Shown here: positions 32,699 through 43,407 of the stretch, piece after piece
How the letters are laid out: every line of letters starts with the position of its first letter
How positions within the stretch are numbered: the first letter of the stretch is position 1
NCBI GenBank assembly: GCA_010093515.1
Contig: MU001671.1
Location: 386,813-450,812, forward strand
Origin: Lineolata rhizophorae
Taxonomy: Eukaryota > Ascomycota > Dothideomycetes > Lineolatales > Lineolataceae
Reading direction: 5' to 3'
DNA length: 64,000 nt
Position numbers and translations under genes: made by a program
Notes under the pieces: model-generated
Databases searched by the model: none
What the model was told of the DNA's origin: nothing
The model's input: only the letters and a program-made list of their open reading frames with translations

Positions 32699-33431
32699 GA
32701 CGGGCAGTCGGGATGGTGGTTATGTCAAGTTGCTCATTATGATATCCTGCGCGTTCGCTGCATTTTGGAAAGCACGTAGATGGGGTAATTTGCTCTACAC
32801 ATAGACTAGAAGGGGACAGAAAGCACAAAGAAAAGGGGCTGTGGATTGTCGTCCACGAGGAAAGTGGACAAAGTAGCAGCTCGCTGACCCTTGTCGTGAG
32901 GCTCCTGCTGACTTGTTGGCAAGGCCCCTGCTCCAGCTTTCGGAGCTTACCGATGACTGTCCGATAGCATGCTTTCCGCAAGATAGCATGCTACGTAGAA
33001 AATAGGGTAAATGTACGGGCCTACTTGGACGCTATGGGCTTACCTTTATTCGTATCGGACCTATAGAATCTATATTAAATGTTTACGGCATAAAAATGCA
33101 GGGCATTCATTGTAGATTTTGGACAGCCCTAGATCACTCGCACATAGTATTTCCTGACTAGATTGCATTTACCAATGTCGAGCAATTATGTTTCTGAAAT
33201 GAGCTGCCCATAGTCAGCTGGAACTACGGAATATTCATATGTTTTAATGCTTGAGTTCAGAATGTCGTCGCACTTCGAAGTGGCATCGTAGCACTACTTA
33301 CCGCTAACAACGGTGGCGGTATCTACATCCTGCCTTGTCACCTGGCCTCAAACCTTCGACATTCTATCGCCTCACTTCTCCCTCGACCACATCGACACTC
33401 CTACGCATTTCGGCTTTCGAGTCCGAGCAAA
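32699..33431. other. Divergent promoter region, membrane-protein gene and TAF13
   Basis: About 730 nt, A/T-richer than its neighbours at 33000-33280. No gene, RNA or repeat was recognised. Confidence 0.5.
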
Positions 33432-34100
33432 ATGGCGGAACCACGCATGAGGCTGCGCCAGAAAGGTCAACAATTCCCAAGTAGTGATTGTACGTTTTAC
33501 CTCGTTCCTATGTCTCGAATCCTACATAGCTAATTCGCGTGCACGCGCAGTGGAAGCATATCTTGTCGCGTTCGGAGACGATTATGATCCTTTGCCAGAG
33601 ACTGTCCGCGTCCTCGATGAAATAATCACAGAGCACGTCCCCCTTCTTCGGCCCTTTTAACGCGCTCGACAACCGACAAGATGCTGACTGGCTTCTTCCC
33701 TAGCTACATCATCGAGACTTGTCACGGAGCCGCACTCTCGGCTAGCTATTCGCGCCGCGCGAAGATCAAGGTCGACGACTTCAAGTTCACGCTACGGCGC
33801 GACCCGCAGAAACTCGGCCGTGTGACGGAGCTGCTGGCTCTGGACAAGGAATTTAAGAAGAAGCGCAAAGCTTTCGAAGTGGACGAGGGTGAGCTCGGCA
33901 AGGAAGCGGCCAAGGACGAGGCCGGCAAGGGAGGAGCGGGCGGGAAGACTGGCGTTGCTAGTGGAGCGGGTGAAACAAGTGGGGACGAAGGGGATGAGGG
34001 AAGTCTGGCTGGAAAGGATGGCGAAGGGACTAAGAGGAAGAAGGCGAAGAAGGACAAGTCTAAGAAAGAGGAGACTAAGAAGGAAGAGGCTAAAAGGTGA
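33432..34100 (+). CDS. TAF13: TFIID subunit TAF13
   Basis: Three exons (33432-33489, 33551-33632, 33704-34100), 178 residues. The conserved histone-fold part reads MAEPRMRLRQKGQQFPSSDL, EAYLVAFGDDYDPLPETVRV, LDEIITDYIIETCHGAALSA, SYSRRAKIKVDDFKFTLRRD, PQKLGRVTELL. TAF13 pairs with TAF11 in TFIID for RNA polymerase II start-site recognition. The second intron has no workable GT donor. Using GC at 33633-33634 with the TAG acceptor at 33703 gives exactly the family sequence EIITDYIIETCH, and a CTGAC branch point sits 20 nt upstream of the acceptor. The obvious GT, four bases on, would break the frame. After about residue 95 the protein has a long Lys/Glu/Gly-rich tail not found in yeast or animal TAF13. 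Confidence 0.88.
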
Positions 34101-34604
34101 AGGATATGAGGCCGATGGATGCTAGCGGAAGGTGGAGCTAGACAGATTTCATGAGCTGGCGTCGGGATACGCACCTTGTCAGAGCTCCGGCAAACGTGGT
34201 TTACATTGCATTTTCAAGGCGTTAAGGGAGAGCAAAGCTTTTCACTGCATTAGAAAGCATATGATACCCTGTGAATTAACTCCGAAACTAGCATTTGGCG
34301 CTTCGCGACGGTTCGCGTATCGAATACTTTGATTCTTCCTTTTAACGAGAAGTTTCTACCGTGCGTTGACGTACAGGCGGGTATGCAGATACTTTTCAGA
34401 GTATACCATTTCCAGACATCTCTTCGGTATAGGAAGGGTGTTATGTCCTCCTGCGAAGACGCATCAATCCATGCGCTATGAGAGTCTTTCCCAAAGAACG
34501 CCACTAAACCTCTCTTACCCCACGCGTGATTCCCTAGAATAATGTGTTAAGCTGCAGAAGAATGGTCTACAAGCCAAAAAACCACATGCATACATTCCAT
34601 TGCG
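34101..34604. other. Convergent 3' regions of TAF13 and eIF3f
   Basis: About 500 nt. Nothing beyond ordinary 3' flanks was seen. Confidence 0.5.
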
Positions 34605-35767
34605 CTACTCGGGCTCCTTCTGCTGTTGCTGCCTCCGATCCTGGCCTCTCCGGCCGCCGCCACGCTTCTGGTCCTGCCTGTCTCCCTTCTGACCAACCTC
34701 CCCGCCGCCACCGCCTGATGTGCCGCCTATGCCGTCGCCGGTGCCGAGTGTGAGTGCCGCGGTGGCTAAGCGGTTGGAGATGTCTATGTGGGTGCGTATT
34801 GTGTTGGCGAGATAAGAGACTACGAGGACGTCTTGGATGTGGTTGTTGCTGTGGCAAAATTTTGTCAGCCACCACTACTCTCACAAAAAAAAAATAATAA
34901 ATAAATGTATAAAAAAATAAAAAGACGCTGATGGGCTGAGGAGACGCACAAATCCCTCTCAATATCTGCAGGGTCGACCTTGGGCGCTAGGGCCAAGGCA
35001 TTCATGAGGAACTGCCCCAGCGCGTTGCTGGGCGTGGCCTCCTCGTCGAGCACGTTGTTGACATAGTTTGAGACGCGATCAAGCATCTCAAGAACGCGCT
35101 CAATGGCGTGCTCAAGGGCGTCAAGATCATTTACCATAGGCTGGGTGCGGTCCTCGCGGTCCTTGGCGCCCGCGATGAGTTCTAGCCCGCTCTTCTCGGC
35201 TTCGCCGTACTTGATCTCGTGTGGGACGGGAATGAAGAGGCATGAGTCGGCAGCGCGCTCGGCCGTGACACCAATGGGGGCCGAGATGTATGTCCGGGCC
35301 TCGATATCCTGGCCTGGCACAGTGGACACGGTCAGGTGGACGGCCGGGTGCGGCCAGGTGCCGTCGCCCTGCTGGCCGTAGAAGTTCTGGATGAGGGCTG
35401 AGAAGGTGTTGAGCTCCGATGATGTCGCATACCAGCCGACGAGAACTTCGCGCGGATTGGCCCGCAGATGCAGCGCCAACATCTGCTTCTGGTAGTCCAT
35501 GTCGACCTCGACCTGCTCGGCCGTCTCTGTGTGTGGTACAGCGTAGCAGTTGCGGATCTCGACCTCGGTGCCATCCTCGGTGCGCACGCCTAGCAGCGTC
35601 CCGATGACGCGCTCCTGGTCCGGGTTGCGCCGTAGCGAGTGATCTAGGATGGAGAAGATAGCCTGCGGTTGAATCACCACGTTCAGAGGTGCCGTCGAGG
35701 GCTGCCCGCCCACCGCGGCGGGGCCGAGGGGCCGCGCGACGTGTAGAAACGAGTCGGTGTCCGCCAT
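34605..35767 (-). CDS. eIF3f: Translation initiation factor 3 subunit F (eIF3f)
   Basis: Two exons (35767-34950, 34848-34605), 353 residues. It begins [19 protein letters not shown]; the MPN domain spans about 25-165 ([67 protein letters not shown]). The JAMM zinc motif is absent, as in other eIF3f. The C-terminal helices ([40 protein letters not shown]) mediate eIF3 assembly. The subunit is part of the octameric core of eIF3 that loads 40S ribosomes with mRNA. A Gly/Arg/Gln-rich end ([20 protein letters not shown]) is added. The 101-nt intron is unusually A/T-rich, with a run of nine to ten A and an AATAAATAAAT stretch on the plus strand. The gene is divergent from UTP25, with 483 nt between the starts. 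Confidence 0.93.
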
Positions 35768-36250
35768 GATGGAGTTCGGCAAGCGGCGGCCGCGAGAGAA
35801 ACGGGTGGCGTTGCTCCGCAGTCTCTCGGCAGGTCGTTGCGCGCGGGTTGGATGCGCCGGGCAGGACTCTTCCGTTGGCTTGTGGTGGACCTGTCGCACG
35901 GCGGGCAAGTGCGTCGAATTCTCGCTAACGCTGAGTGACATACATATTGGTGGACAGCCGATAAGATAACACGAAATCTTGGCATAAAAAATCTCGGGTT
36001 GGCTTCAAGGATCCACGCTTGAGCCGCACGACAAACCTTCGCTCAACTCTCCAATTCTAATCTGTTGCCTAAGTTTGGCAACGCGGGCTAGGAAATGGCT
36101 CCGATCAAATATCGAAGTGCTGCTACGCGCGGGACAGGAAGGAAAGGCAAAAGCGGAATTCCAAAAAGGCATTTCTTTGAGGGACAACGGTTGCGGGAGC
36201 TTGACAGAAGGTGATTTGCTTCTCTAAGGCAAGAACAAGTCCGGTAGCTG
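35768..36250. other. Divergent promoter between eIF3f and UTP25
   Basis: Short shared upstream region of two translation and ribosome genes. No specific motif could be assigned with confidence. Confidence 0.5.
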
Positions 36251-38290
36251 ATGTATTATAGTGATGAGCAAGGGCTCAGTCATGATCAATCAGTTTCAGG
36301 TGCCGCTTCGTCTAAGAGCGCAGCTAGCGACTCGTCTTCCGAAAGTGGAGAAGAGCAGCCATCGGTCACCAATCCATACGGCGCTCTTTTGCAAGCGTTT
36401 AACCTACCTGCCGGCAAAGAAGAACCAAAACGAAAGAGACGGAGAACAGCGCATACCGAGATACAGATCGAGGAGATCCAGTCACGACCTGAAGCGGACC
36501 GGCTCGAAGACGAACAGCTAGCGGAGGGTGTTGAGGAAGATGCAGACGGACTGTCCGACGCCGATTCAGAGGATGAAAATGAAGACGCCCCTGACCCATT
36601 CCAGACCCACTTTGTGAACCCGGACGAAAGCGAAATTTCAATCAAACTGAGAGCAACCTCATCAGACCAATGGTCTACGGAAAAGGTTCAGATACCAGCA
36701 CTGGGAAAGTGTACCTTCAGCCAACCTGCCGTTGACGCGCGAAAGAAGGCTCCTTCGGGGAAGAAGTTATCATCTGCGAAAAACCTAGTCCTGAAAAAGA
36801 AATTGAGGGAGCCAGCTCTTCGCGAGCTCCCCGAGTTTGACCAGCTAAACGGTGAGTTGGCTAGCTACATCTTCGGATATTATGACGTTCTCTTCGGAGG
36901 GAGGACGGTCAGAAACGCGCAGAATTTGCGGCAGTTGTACTGCCTCCACGCGTTGAACCACATATTCAAAACAAGAGATAGGGTGATCAAGAACAACGCC
37001 CGCGCTGCGCGGGCCCAGGAGAGTGATGAGGACATTGAGCTGCGGGACCAAGGCTTCACACGGCCTAAAGTATTGATACTTCTGGAAACACGGCAAGCTT
37101 GCTCAAGAGTGATCGATACCCTTATTTCTCTGAGTGAGCCTGAGCAACAGGAGAATAAGAAGCGCTTCCAGGATCTCTTCGTAGACAAGGAACACAAGTT
37201 TTCGCCGGATAGGCCGGAGGATTTCCGCGAGCTCTTCGAAGGGAACTCGGATAATCATTTTCGACTGGGTCTCAAGTTCACAAGAAAGACGATCAAATTC
37301 TTTTCCAAGTTTTACAATTCCGACATTATTTTGGCTAGTCCACTTGGTCTGTGGCTAGCCATAGAAGCCAAGGGACCCAAGAAGCTCGAGTACGACTTCC
37401 TCAGTTCAATCGAGCTTGTGATCATCGACCAGGCCGATGCGATGCTCATGCAGAGATGGGAGCACGTTACCAACATTTTATCGTACCTCAACCGCCAGCC
37501 ACGCGAGGCCCACGGCTGTGACTTCAGTCGCGTACGCAGCTGGTATCTCGACGGCAACGCGGCAAACCTCCGCCAGACACTCGTTTTCTCCGCATACCTC
37601 ACGCCCGAGCTAAACGCTCTCGCAACAACCCAGATGCGAAACATAGCCGGCCGGGCGAAGATCCAGACCGTCTACGACGGTTCCATCCTGAGCCTCGGGG
37701 GCATACGTGTCAAGCAGACCTTCTCGCGGTTCGACTCGCCTAGCCCGGCCGCCGACCCTGACGCCCGCTTTAATTTCTTCACCTCGACCATGATCCCCTG
37801 GATAGCCCGGCACCCACGTCTGCGCGCCGAGGGCGGCGCTGGCATCCTCGTCTTCGTGCCGTCGCCGCTCGACTTTAGCCGCCTGCGCAACTACTTTGCC
37901 TCCAGCGCTATCACGCAGCACGTCAGCTTCGGCTGCGTTACCGAGACCAACATCTCGGAGCCGGAGGGCCAGCGTGCGCGCTCTCACTTTGCGAACGGAC
38001 GTCATGCCGTCTTGCTGTACGCGGGGCGCGCGCACCACTTTTGGAGGCCCAATATCAAAGGGGTCAAGCACGTCATTTTGTACGGTATCCCCGAGAACCC
38101 GGAGTTTTACCGCGAGGTGGTTGGGGGTTTCTTGGGGCTGGCGATGAGGGAGGGGAGGATTGGGAAGGAAGATGGTAGCGTGAGGACGTTGTTCTCGAAG
38201 TGGGAGGCGTTATCGCTGGAGAGGGTTGTAGGGAGTGAGAGGGTGGGTGGGATGGTTAGCGGGAAGGGCGATGTGTTTGATTTTGTCTAG
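36251..38290 (+). CDS. UTP25: U3 snoRNP-associated protein Utp25 (small-subunit processome)
   Basis: A single exon encodes 679 residues. An acidic, Ser-rich N-terminus (to about 130) precedes the conserved DEAD-helicase-like core: YYDVLFGGRTVRNAQNLRQL, RPKVLILLETRQACSRVIDT, KFYNSDIILASPLGLWLAIE, DFLSSIELVIIDQADAMLMQ, RQTLVFSAYLTPELNAL, GILVFVPSPLDFSRLRNYF, ARSHFANGRHAVLLYAGRAH and VKHVILYGIPENPEFYREVV. Walker-type ATP motifs are missing, and IDQADAM stands where DEAD would be, as is known for Utp25/DEF: it is a helicase relic acting as a scaffold. It works in nucleolar 18S rRNA maturation. The 36251 ATG is the first in frame after the divergent eIF3f promoter. Confidence 0.93.
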   Translation: MYYSDEQGLSHDQSVSGAASSKSAASDSSSESGEEQPSVTNPYGALLQAFNLPAGKEEPKRKRRRTAHTEIQIEEIQSRPEADRLEDEQLAEGVEEDADGLSDADSEDENEDAPDPFQTHFVNPDESEISIKLRATSSDQWSTEKVQIPALGKCTFSQPAVDARKKAPSGKKLSSAKNLVLKKKLREPALRELPEFDQLNGELASYIFGYYDVLFGGRTVRNAQNLRQLYCLHALNHIFKTRDRVIKNNARAARAQESDEDIELRDQGFTRPKVLILLETRQACSRVIDTLISLSEPEQQENKKRFQDLFVDKEHKFSPDRPEDFRELFEGNSDNHFRLGLKFTRKTIKFFSKFYNSDIILASPLGLWLAIEAKGPKKLEYDFLSSIELVIIDQADAMLMQRWEHVTNILSYLNRQPREAHGCDFSRVRSWYLDGNAANLRQTLVFSAYLTPELNALATTQMRNIAGRAKIQTVYDGSILSLGGIRVKQTFSRFDSPSPAADPDARFNFFTSTMIPWIARHPRLRAEGGAGILVFVPSPLDFSRLRNYFASSAITQHVSFGCVTETNISEPEGQRARSHFANGRHAVLLYAGRAHHFWRPNIKGVKHVILYGIPENPEFYREVVGGFLGLAMREGRIGKEDGSVRTLFSKWEALSLERVVGSERVGGMVSGKGDVFDFV

Positions 38291-38557
38291 CTTAGGGTTT
38301 TGTAGGCGTCGAACCTGGCAAAAATGGGGACTGAAGTTGGTACCATCCTCTAGGGCTTGCGCTGACTCCGTTCTATGAGGGCTGTGCTTAGACCTTTTAA
38401 GATTTTTGAATTTCGCCATTTTAAGTCCTAAACGCAACGGGATTCTCGCTTCCTTAAAGTATAGCCGCCATTTTATTATGATGCATCAACGCCCTCGAAA
38501 ATTATCGTGATCCCAATTATTTTCGTGGCCAGCCTAACTCTCCTCGCTTTTAGTCTT

Positions 38558-38996
38558 CTACCGGGCCTTCTCAGCCTTAGCTTTAGCCGCCTTTATGGCT
38601 TTCTTGCGATTACTCCGGATCATTACGACGCCGAGGAAAGAGCCAACAACAGCAGAGCCGAGTAGGATTAGGATGACTGGTATACGGATGGCCCAAACAC
38701 GCGGCGGGAATAGGGAGTGCAGCGGGTGATCTTCGTCGACGAAAGGCTGTTGGTTTGCGCAAGGGGAAAAGCGCTGACGGTTAGTATGCAGCTCTTCGGA
38801 AACAAAACGGCAAATTTAATACGAATAATCAATCGAGCGTACCATGAGAAGCGTCCAGATGGTGTAATAAGTAAAGACGGCAGTTGCGACGACGAGCATC
38901 GCGAGGCCGATAAGACGGTCGAGCTGCGTATCCACTTTTAGCTCATGTATTTTCGCTTTCAAGATGTGCTGCTAATGATAAACGGAGCCATACCAT
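38558..38996 (-). CDS. DPM2: Dolichol-phosphate mannose synthase regulatory subunit Dpm2
   Basis: The body is certain: LDRLIGLAMLVVATAVFTYY, TIWTLLMPFVDEDHPLHSLF, PPRVWAIRIPVILILLGSAV, VGSFLGVVMIRSNRKKAIK. It has two membrane segments and a Lys-rich tail, matching Dpm2, the small ER protein that stabilises Dpm1, the Dol-P-Man maker for GPI anchors and N- and O-mannosylation. The last two exons (ending 38843, and 38746-38558) join through a GTACGC donor and AACAG acceptor. The 5' end is unsure. One model has a start-codon-only exon (38996-38994) joined to 38941, giving MLKVDTQLDRL and 96 residues, but the acceptor is GAG. Another starts further up (near 39070) and joins at AAAAG, adding a 25-residue leader. 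I show the first. Confidence 0.82.
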
Positions 38997-39639
38997 AGCG
39001 GCAGGTTGAATGTGAAGTGGCCCCAAAACTCAGGCTTCCTATTGTCGTTTGAAGCGCACTGTTGCTCATAGTCAGTTCAGGAGGCAGATGTGGAATCTTT
39101 CGCGTGTTCACGGGAAGCTAACGCGAAACACTAGTGTGGCTTGTGAGCTAGTGTGGCCCTTGTGGCTATGCAACCGTAATCTGTACTCCTATGGTGACTA
39201 ATAAATCTTGTGAAATTTCTTTTTTGGCAGGGACTCAAAATTAATGAGATGAGAGAATTAAGAGTCGATGAACTGCGCGTTGTGTATCTCGGGTACATTG
39301 TGTGCTAATCGTATGGACTTTCACAGTATAAACACTGTATTCAGAGTTGTTTTACTAGCTTCTAGCTTTTCTCCAACCTCTTCTCATATAGTGTGCCGAT
39401 AGCCTCTCAAGGAAGTGAATGCTCCAATCTTCGTTGCCATTAGTCAGGTTGATGCACGTGATCTGAAAGGCATCTTGCATGTGCTGTCACGTGAGGAGCT
39501 CGCTGCTACGTGGTCGGACATTCTATTGTTCCGAATATTCGAAGTCGCAGCCTTCTTCGCCGCTACCTCCCGGTACACGTCTCGTTCGTCTCTACCACGC
39601 CTCACCTTCCGTTCAGCGCACACCTCACACACAGCCAGC
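38997..39639. other. Divergent promoter region, DPM2 and CWC22
   Basis: About 640 nt, A/T-rich at 39180-39330 and pyrimidine-rich near 39360. The open frame that runs into CWC22 from 39415 has only a non-ATG start and is not counted as coding. Confidence 0.45.
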
Positions 39640-42300
39640 ATGGTTGCTCCGCGGAAGCGCCCGCCAACCTCACGGTCGCCCTCACCGAAGCGCACTCCAC
39701 GCCAGCCTGACGGTGACAAGTTCGACGATCTCAGGCGGGAGCTCGACCTCCGCCAGAGTGGCAAGGAGCGTGAGAATGGACAGCCCACGGCGACCAAACC
39801 GGTGACAGAGGAGCACAAGCAGGCTGCAGCGAAGTATGAATACGAGAAGCTTCTGACTATGCGCTCTGGAGGCACCTACATACCCCCAGCCAAGCTGCGC
39901 GCTTTGCAGGCGCAGATCACCGACAAGTCTAGCAAGGAATATCAGCGGATGGTGTGGGAGGCTCTCAAGAAGTCAATCAATGGGCTGATAAACAAGGTCA
40001 ACACTGCTAACATTAAGCACATCGTTCCGGAACTTTTCAACGAGAACCTCGTACGCGGCCGCGGCTTGTTTTGTCGAAGCATCATGAAGGCGCAGGCGGC
40101 TAGTTTGCCCTTCACTCCAATTTACGCTGCCATGGCAGCCATTGTCAATACCAAACTTCCTGCTGTCGGCGAGTTACTTGTCAATCGACTTACTGTCCAA
40201 TTTCGGAAAGCCTACAAGCGCAACGACAAGGCCACGAGCCTGTCATCCACCACATTCATTGCCCACCTTGTCAACCACCAAGTCGTAACCGAGATGCTTG
40301 CGGCTGAGATACTCCTGCTTCTGCTGCAGAACCCGTCGGACGACAGTGTAGAGATCGCTGTGGGATTGATGAGGAACGTTGGAAAGCAATTAGAGGAACA
40401 AAATCCCAAAATCGACATGGGCGTCTTCGAACAGTTTCGGACGATTCTTCACGAAGGTGATATCGACAAGCGGACACAGTATATGATCGAAGTCTTGATG
40501 AAAGTACGGAAGGACCGCTATAAAGATGACCCGCCGATTAAGGAGGAGCTCGATTTAGTGGAAGAAGAGGACCAAATCACTCACCAGGTTGAATTGATGG
40601 GAAATCTTGACACGGAAGATGGTTTAAACGTCTTCAAGTACGATCCAAATTGGGAGGAGAATGAAAATGCGTACAAGAAAACGAAGGCGGAGATCCTCGG
40701 GGAAGCCGAAGGAAGCGATGAAGATGAAGAGTACGAAACGGAATCGAGTTCAGAAGATGAGGACGAGAAACAAGAGCGGGAGATGGAGATAAAGGACCAG
40801 AGCAATGCGGACCTAAGCAACTTGCGAAAGAAGATTTACCTGACAATCAAGTCTTCTGGCGGATTCGAAGAAGCTTGCCATAAGCTCATGCGTGTCAATC
40901 TTCCAGCCGGCCAAGAGGGCGAGCTCCCATCCATGATTGTGCAATGCGCTGCACAAGAGCAAACCTATCAGAAGTTCTACGGGTTGATGGCCGAACGATT
41001 CTGCAAGCTCAACCGGTTGTGGATGGACCTTTTTGAAGCCGAGTTCATCCGACAGCACGAAACGATTCACAGACTAAGTGAAAAAGAGATCCGGATTACT
41101 GCACAGCTCTTTGCACACCTATTTGCCGAGGACGCGATTAACTTCTCTGCGCTATCATGCGTTCGAGTAAATGAGGACGACAGCAATGCTTCCACCCGGA
41201 TTTTCCTCAAGATTCTACTAAAGGAGATCCAAGAGTCTATCAGTATGAACAAGCTAAAGGAAAAGCTCATGGCACAAGGTGAAGAGCTTGAAGGCATGTT
41301 CCCAAAGGATGAACCTAGGAACACGCGATTTGCCACCAACTTCTACACTGCCATCGGCATGGGAGAAATCACCGACGATATGCGCCAGCACCTCGAGAAT
41401 CTTCCCAAACCCGCTCTCCCTCAAGCTGCCCATCCAGAGTCGGACTCGGGTTCGGAGTCTAGGTTAAGTTACTCTTCGTACTCCTCGAGGTCGCGTACTG
41501 CGTCACTGTCGCCTTCTCGCTCAAGATCTTACTCCCCTTCACGTTCACGCTCGCCCGTGCGCAGTTCGAGGCGCCGCCAGGACCGCTCGTACTCGAGTTC
41601 GTATTCGTCTCGATCTCCGTCATATTCGCGCTCGCTCAGTCGTTCGCCTCCGCCTAGACGGGGACGTGCCCGCACCCGGAGCACGTCATCCACCTCGTCG
41701 CATTCCTACTCTTCCTCAATATCGCGCAGTCCGTCTCCGAGACCGCGTGGCCACCGCGGAGCGCGTAGCCCGGATTCGCGTTCGCCTTCTTCCCTTCGGT
41801 CCCGCAGTTGGTCCAGCCGCGGCTATCGCCGCCGTCGGTCCCCAAGTGTAGATTCGCGCTCGCCGTCTCCGCCGCCTCGCCGGCGCGGTCGCCGCTACAC
41901 TTCGTCTCCGGAGCCGGCCGATAGCCCCAGCCAGCGCCGCAACCCCCCGCTGCCGGCGTCGCGTCGTCGCAGCCGGAGCCCCCGCCGTCGCGCGAGCTCT
42001 AGTGTGAGCCGCATTCGGAGCCGCAGCGTCAGCGCCAGCCCACCGCCTCGGAGGCGCCAGCTTCCCCGCAGTCGTCGCCCTGTAGGGTATCGCAGGCGGT
42101 CGCCGCCGCCGCCACCACCTACAGCTAGGGCCGGTGACAGGCGCGATGATAGGCGTGGTGGGAGGAGTCCCCCGCCGCCACCTGGCCGTGGCGGCGCTGT
42201 GAGAACACGAAACTGGAGCCCGGGTCCGTCGAGAAGAGTGGGATCGCCACGGCGTGGACGTAGGTATCCTAGTCAGTCGCCTCCGCGAAGGAGAAGGTAA
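39640..42300 (+). CDS. CWC22: Pre-mRNA-splicing factor Cwc22
   Basis: An intron-less gene for 886 residues. The start at MVAPRKRPPTSRSPSP is the first ATG in good context (CAGCATGG). A conserved lead-in, KYEYEKLLTMRSGGTYIPPA KLRAL, precedes the MIF4G domain at about 105-290 (VWEALKKSINGLINKVNTAN, ELFNENLVRGRGLFCRSIMK). The MA3 domain is at about 393-510 (LRKKIYLTIKSSGGFEEACH, RQHETIHRLSEKEIR), after an acidic linker. Cwc22 belongs to the activated spliceosome and, in many eukaryotes, escorts eIF4A3 into exon-junction complexes. From about 605 to the end is an unusually long RS domain, dense in SRS, RSP and PPRRRGR repeats; this gives the DNA a repetitive look and long shadow frames on the other strand. 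Confidence 0.94.
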   Translation: MVAPRKRPPTSRSPSPKRTPRQPDGDKFDDLRRELDLRQSGKERENGQPTATKPVTEEHKQAAAKYEYEKLLTMRSGGTYIPPAKLRALQAQITDKSSKEYQRMVWEALKKSINGLINKVNTANIKHIVPELFNENLVRGRGLFCRSIMKAQAASLPFTPIYAAMAAIVNTKLPAVGELLVNRLTVQFRKAYKRNDKATSLSSTTFIAHLVNHQVVTEMLAAEILLLLLQNPSDDSVEIAVGLMRNVGKQLEEQNPKIDMGVFEQFRTILHEGDIDKRTQYMIEVLMKVRKDRYKDDPPIKEELDLVEEEDQITHQVELMGNLDTEDGLNVFKYDPNWEENENAYKKTKAEILGEAEGSDEDEEYETESSSEDEDEKQEREMEIKDQSNADLSNLRKKIYLTIKSSGGFEEACHKLMRVNLPAGQEGELPSMIVQCAAQEQTYQKFYGLMAERFCKLNRLWMDLFEAEFIRQHETIHRLSEKEIRITAQLFAHLFAEDAINFSALSCVRVNEDDSNASTRIFLKILLKEIQESISMNKLKEKLMAQGEELEGMFPKDEPRNTRFATNFYTAIGMGEITDDMRQHLENLPKPALPQAAHPESDSGSESRLSYSSYSSRSRTASLSPSRSRSYSPSRSRSPVRSSRRRQDRSYSSSYSSRSPSYSRSLSRSPPPRRGRARTRSTSSTSSHSYSSSISRSPSPRPRGHRGARSPDSRSPSSLRSRSWSSRGYRRRRSPSVDSRSPSPPPRRRGRRYTSSPEPADSPSQRRNPPLPASRRRSRSPRRRASSSVSRIRSRSVSASPPPRRRQLPRSRRPVGYRRRSPPPPPPTARAGDRRDDRRGGRSPPPPPGRGGAVRTRNWSPGPSRRVGSPRRGRRYPSQSPPRRRR

Positions 42301-43137
42301 ATGTATGGTGCGCTTCGAGGGAGGTCTGGAATGATGATGGGAATTTTGTGTATGGTCAGGGGGAAGAATTTCATGTATGGAGTTTGAGGAATTGTACAGA
42401 TAGGTCATTGACGGAGAGCAGACAAGGGGGCAAGTCGTGATCGAAATAGTGTAACGCAAGGAGGGATCTTGATGCTGTGCGAATCATGCCACTGAGAAAA
42501 AATGGTTCGCCTGTCTCAAAGGAGTAATTATTTTTGAAGGGGGGCCGTAAACTAGGCTAGGCACTAGGTAGGAAGAACGCATCACTAGATGTCGCCGTGG
42601 GTTATGCATGGAATGTGATGTCTGGTCCGTTAGTCAGAGGAGTTGATGTTAAGAGCTGTATTATCAGGATGGTTGATACCTAAGCCAATCTACCACTTGG
42701 AAGACCCCATGCTTGCTGTCTTGCTAACGTCAGGATGGACGACTGGATAGAGTCGCCGAGCCTTCACGGGCTAGTCCTTTCGTATAGAAGTAATCAGCAC
42801 ACAGACGTCAGTCAGCCCAAAAGAAGAAAGAATTTAGAAAACTTTTTTCGAAATTTCATTTTGCGTCCTACTTAGCAGCCAAGCCACACGACACAAAATT
42901 CGAGGTCCCACGTGCGAGGCTTTTCCATTCATTCCGATTTCTGCCCGCGCTTGCCTCTCTCATCTTCAGGCTTTGAACCCCCCGGCAAGGTTAAAGAGCC
43001 CCAGAGATACTCAAACCAAGTACCAAATCTGGTCGCATGAGAATCATTCAGAAGGGCAAGGGAGAGAGTGGAAAAAGGAAGAAAAGCTGACTATTAGTCG
43101 GAAAGGCGATAGACAGACTCGGAGCCAAAAGCAAGCA

Positions 43138-43156
43138 AGCTAGCTAGCTAGCTAGC
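43138..43156. repeat. AGCT tetranucleotide microsatellite
   Basis: Between four and five copies of AGCT in a row, followed shortly by a GATCGATCGA stretch at 43180-43189. A simple tandem repeat. Confidence 0.9.
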
Positions 43157-43388
43157 AACTGGAAGCAAAAGTCAGGCTCGATCGATCGAGGGAAGAAGTC
43201 GTTGCCGACACGCTCGTTACACTCTCGCCCATGTTCGTCATCGAATTTCCGTTACATTCCCATAACCTCCCGTAACCTGTTCCGTCGAACCTTCCAATGA
43301 ATTTTTTGGTAAGGAGAAACGATAAGATCAGGTCAAACGTCTCTCCTCTTTCTCGCCACAAAGCTGGAAGAAAAGGGGGCTTAAAGTT

Positions 43389-43407
43389 AAAAAAAAAAAA
43401 AAAAAAA
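43389..43407. repeat. Poly(A) run of 19 nt
   Basis: A homopolymer on the plus strand, poly(T) in the 3' flank of the minus-strand zinc-finger gene. It is probably a simple slippage run; no retroposon body was seen next to it. Confidence 0.8.

Noticed and set aside
39415-39639. 75-residue N-terminal extension of CWC22
   Set aside because: Starts at a non-ATG codon and carries no conserved sequence; the ATG at 39640 matches the family start.
41460-42300. Short regularly spaced repeats resembling a CRISPR-like array
   Set aside because: They are the codons of the RS domain of CWC22, in frame with the gene, and the host is a fungus.
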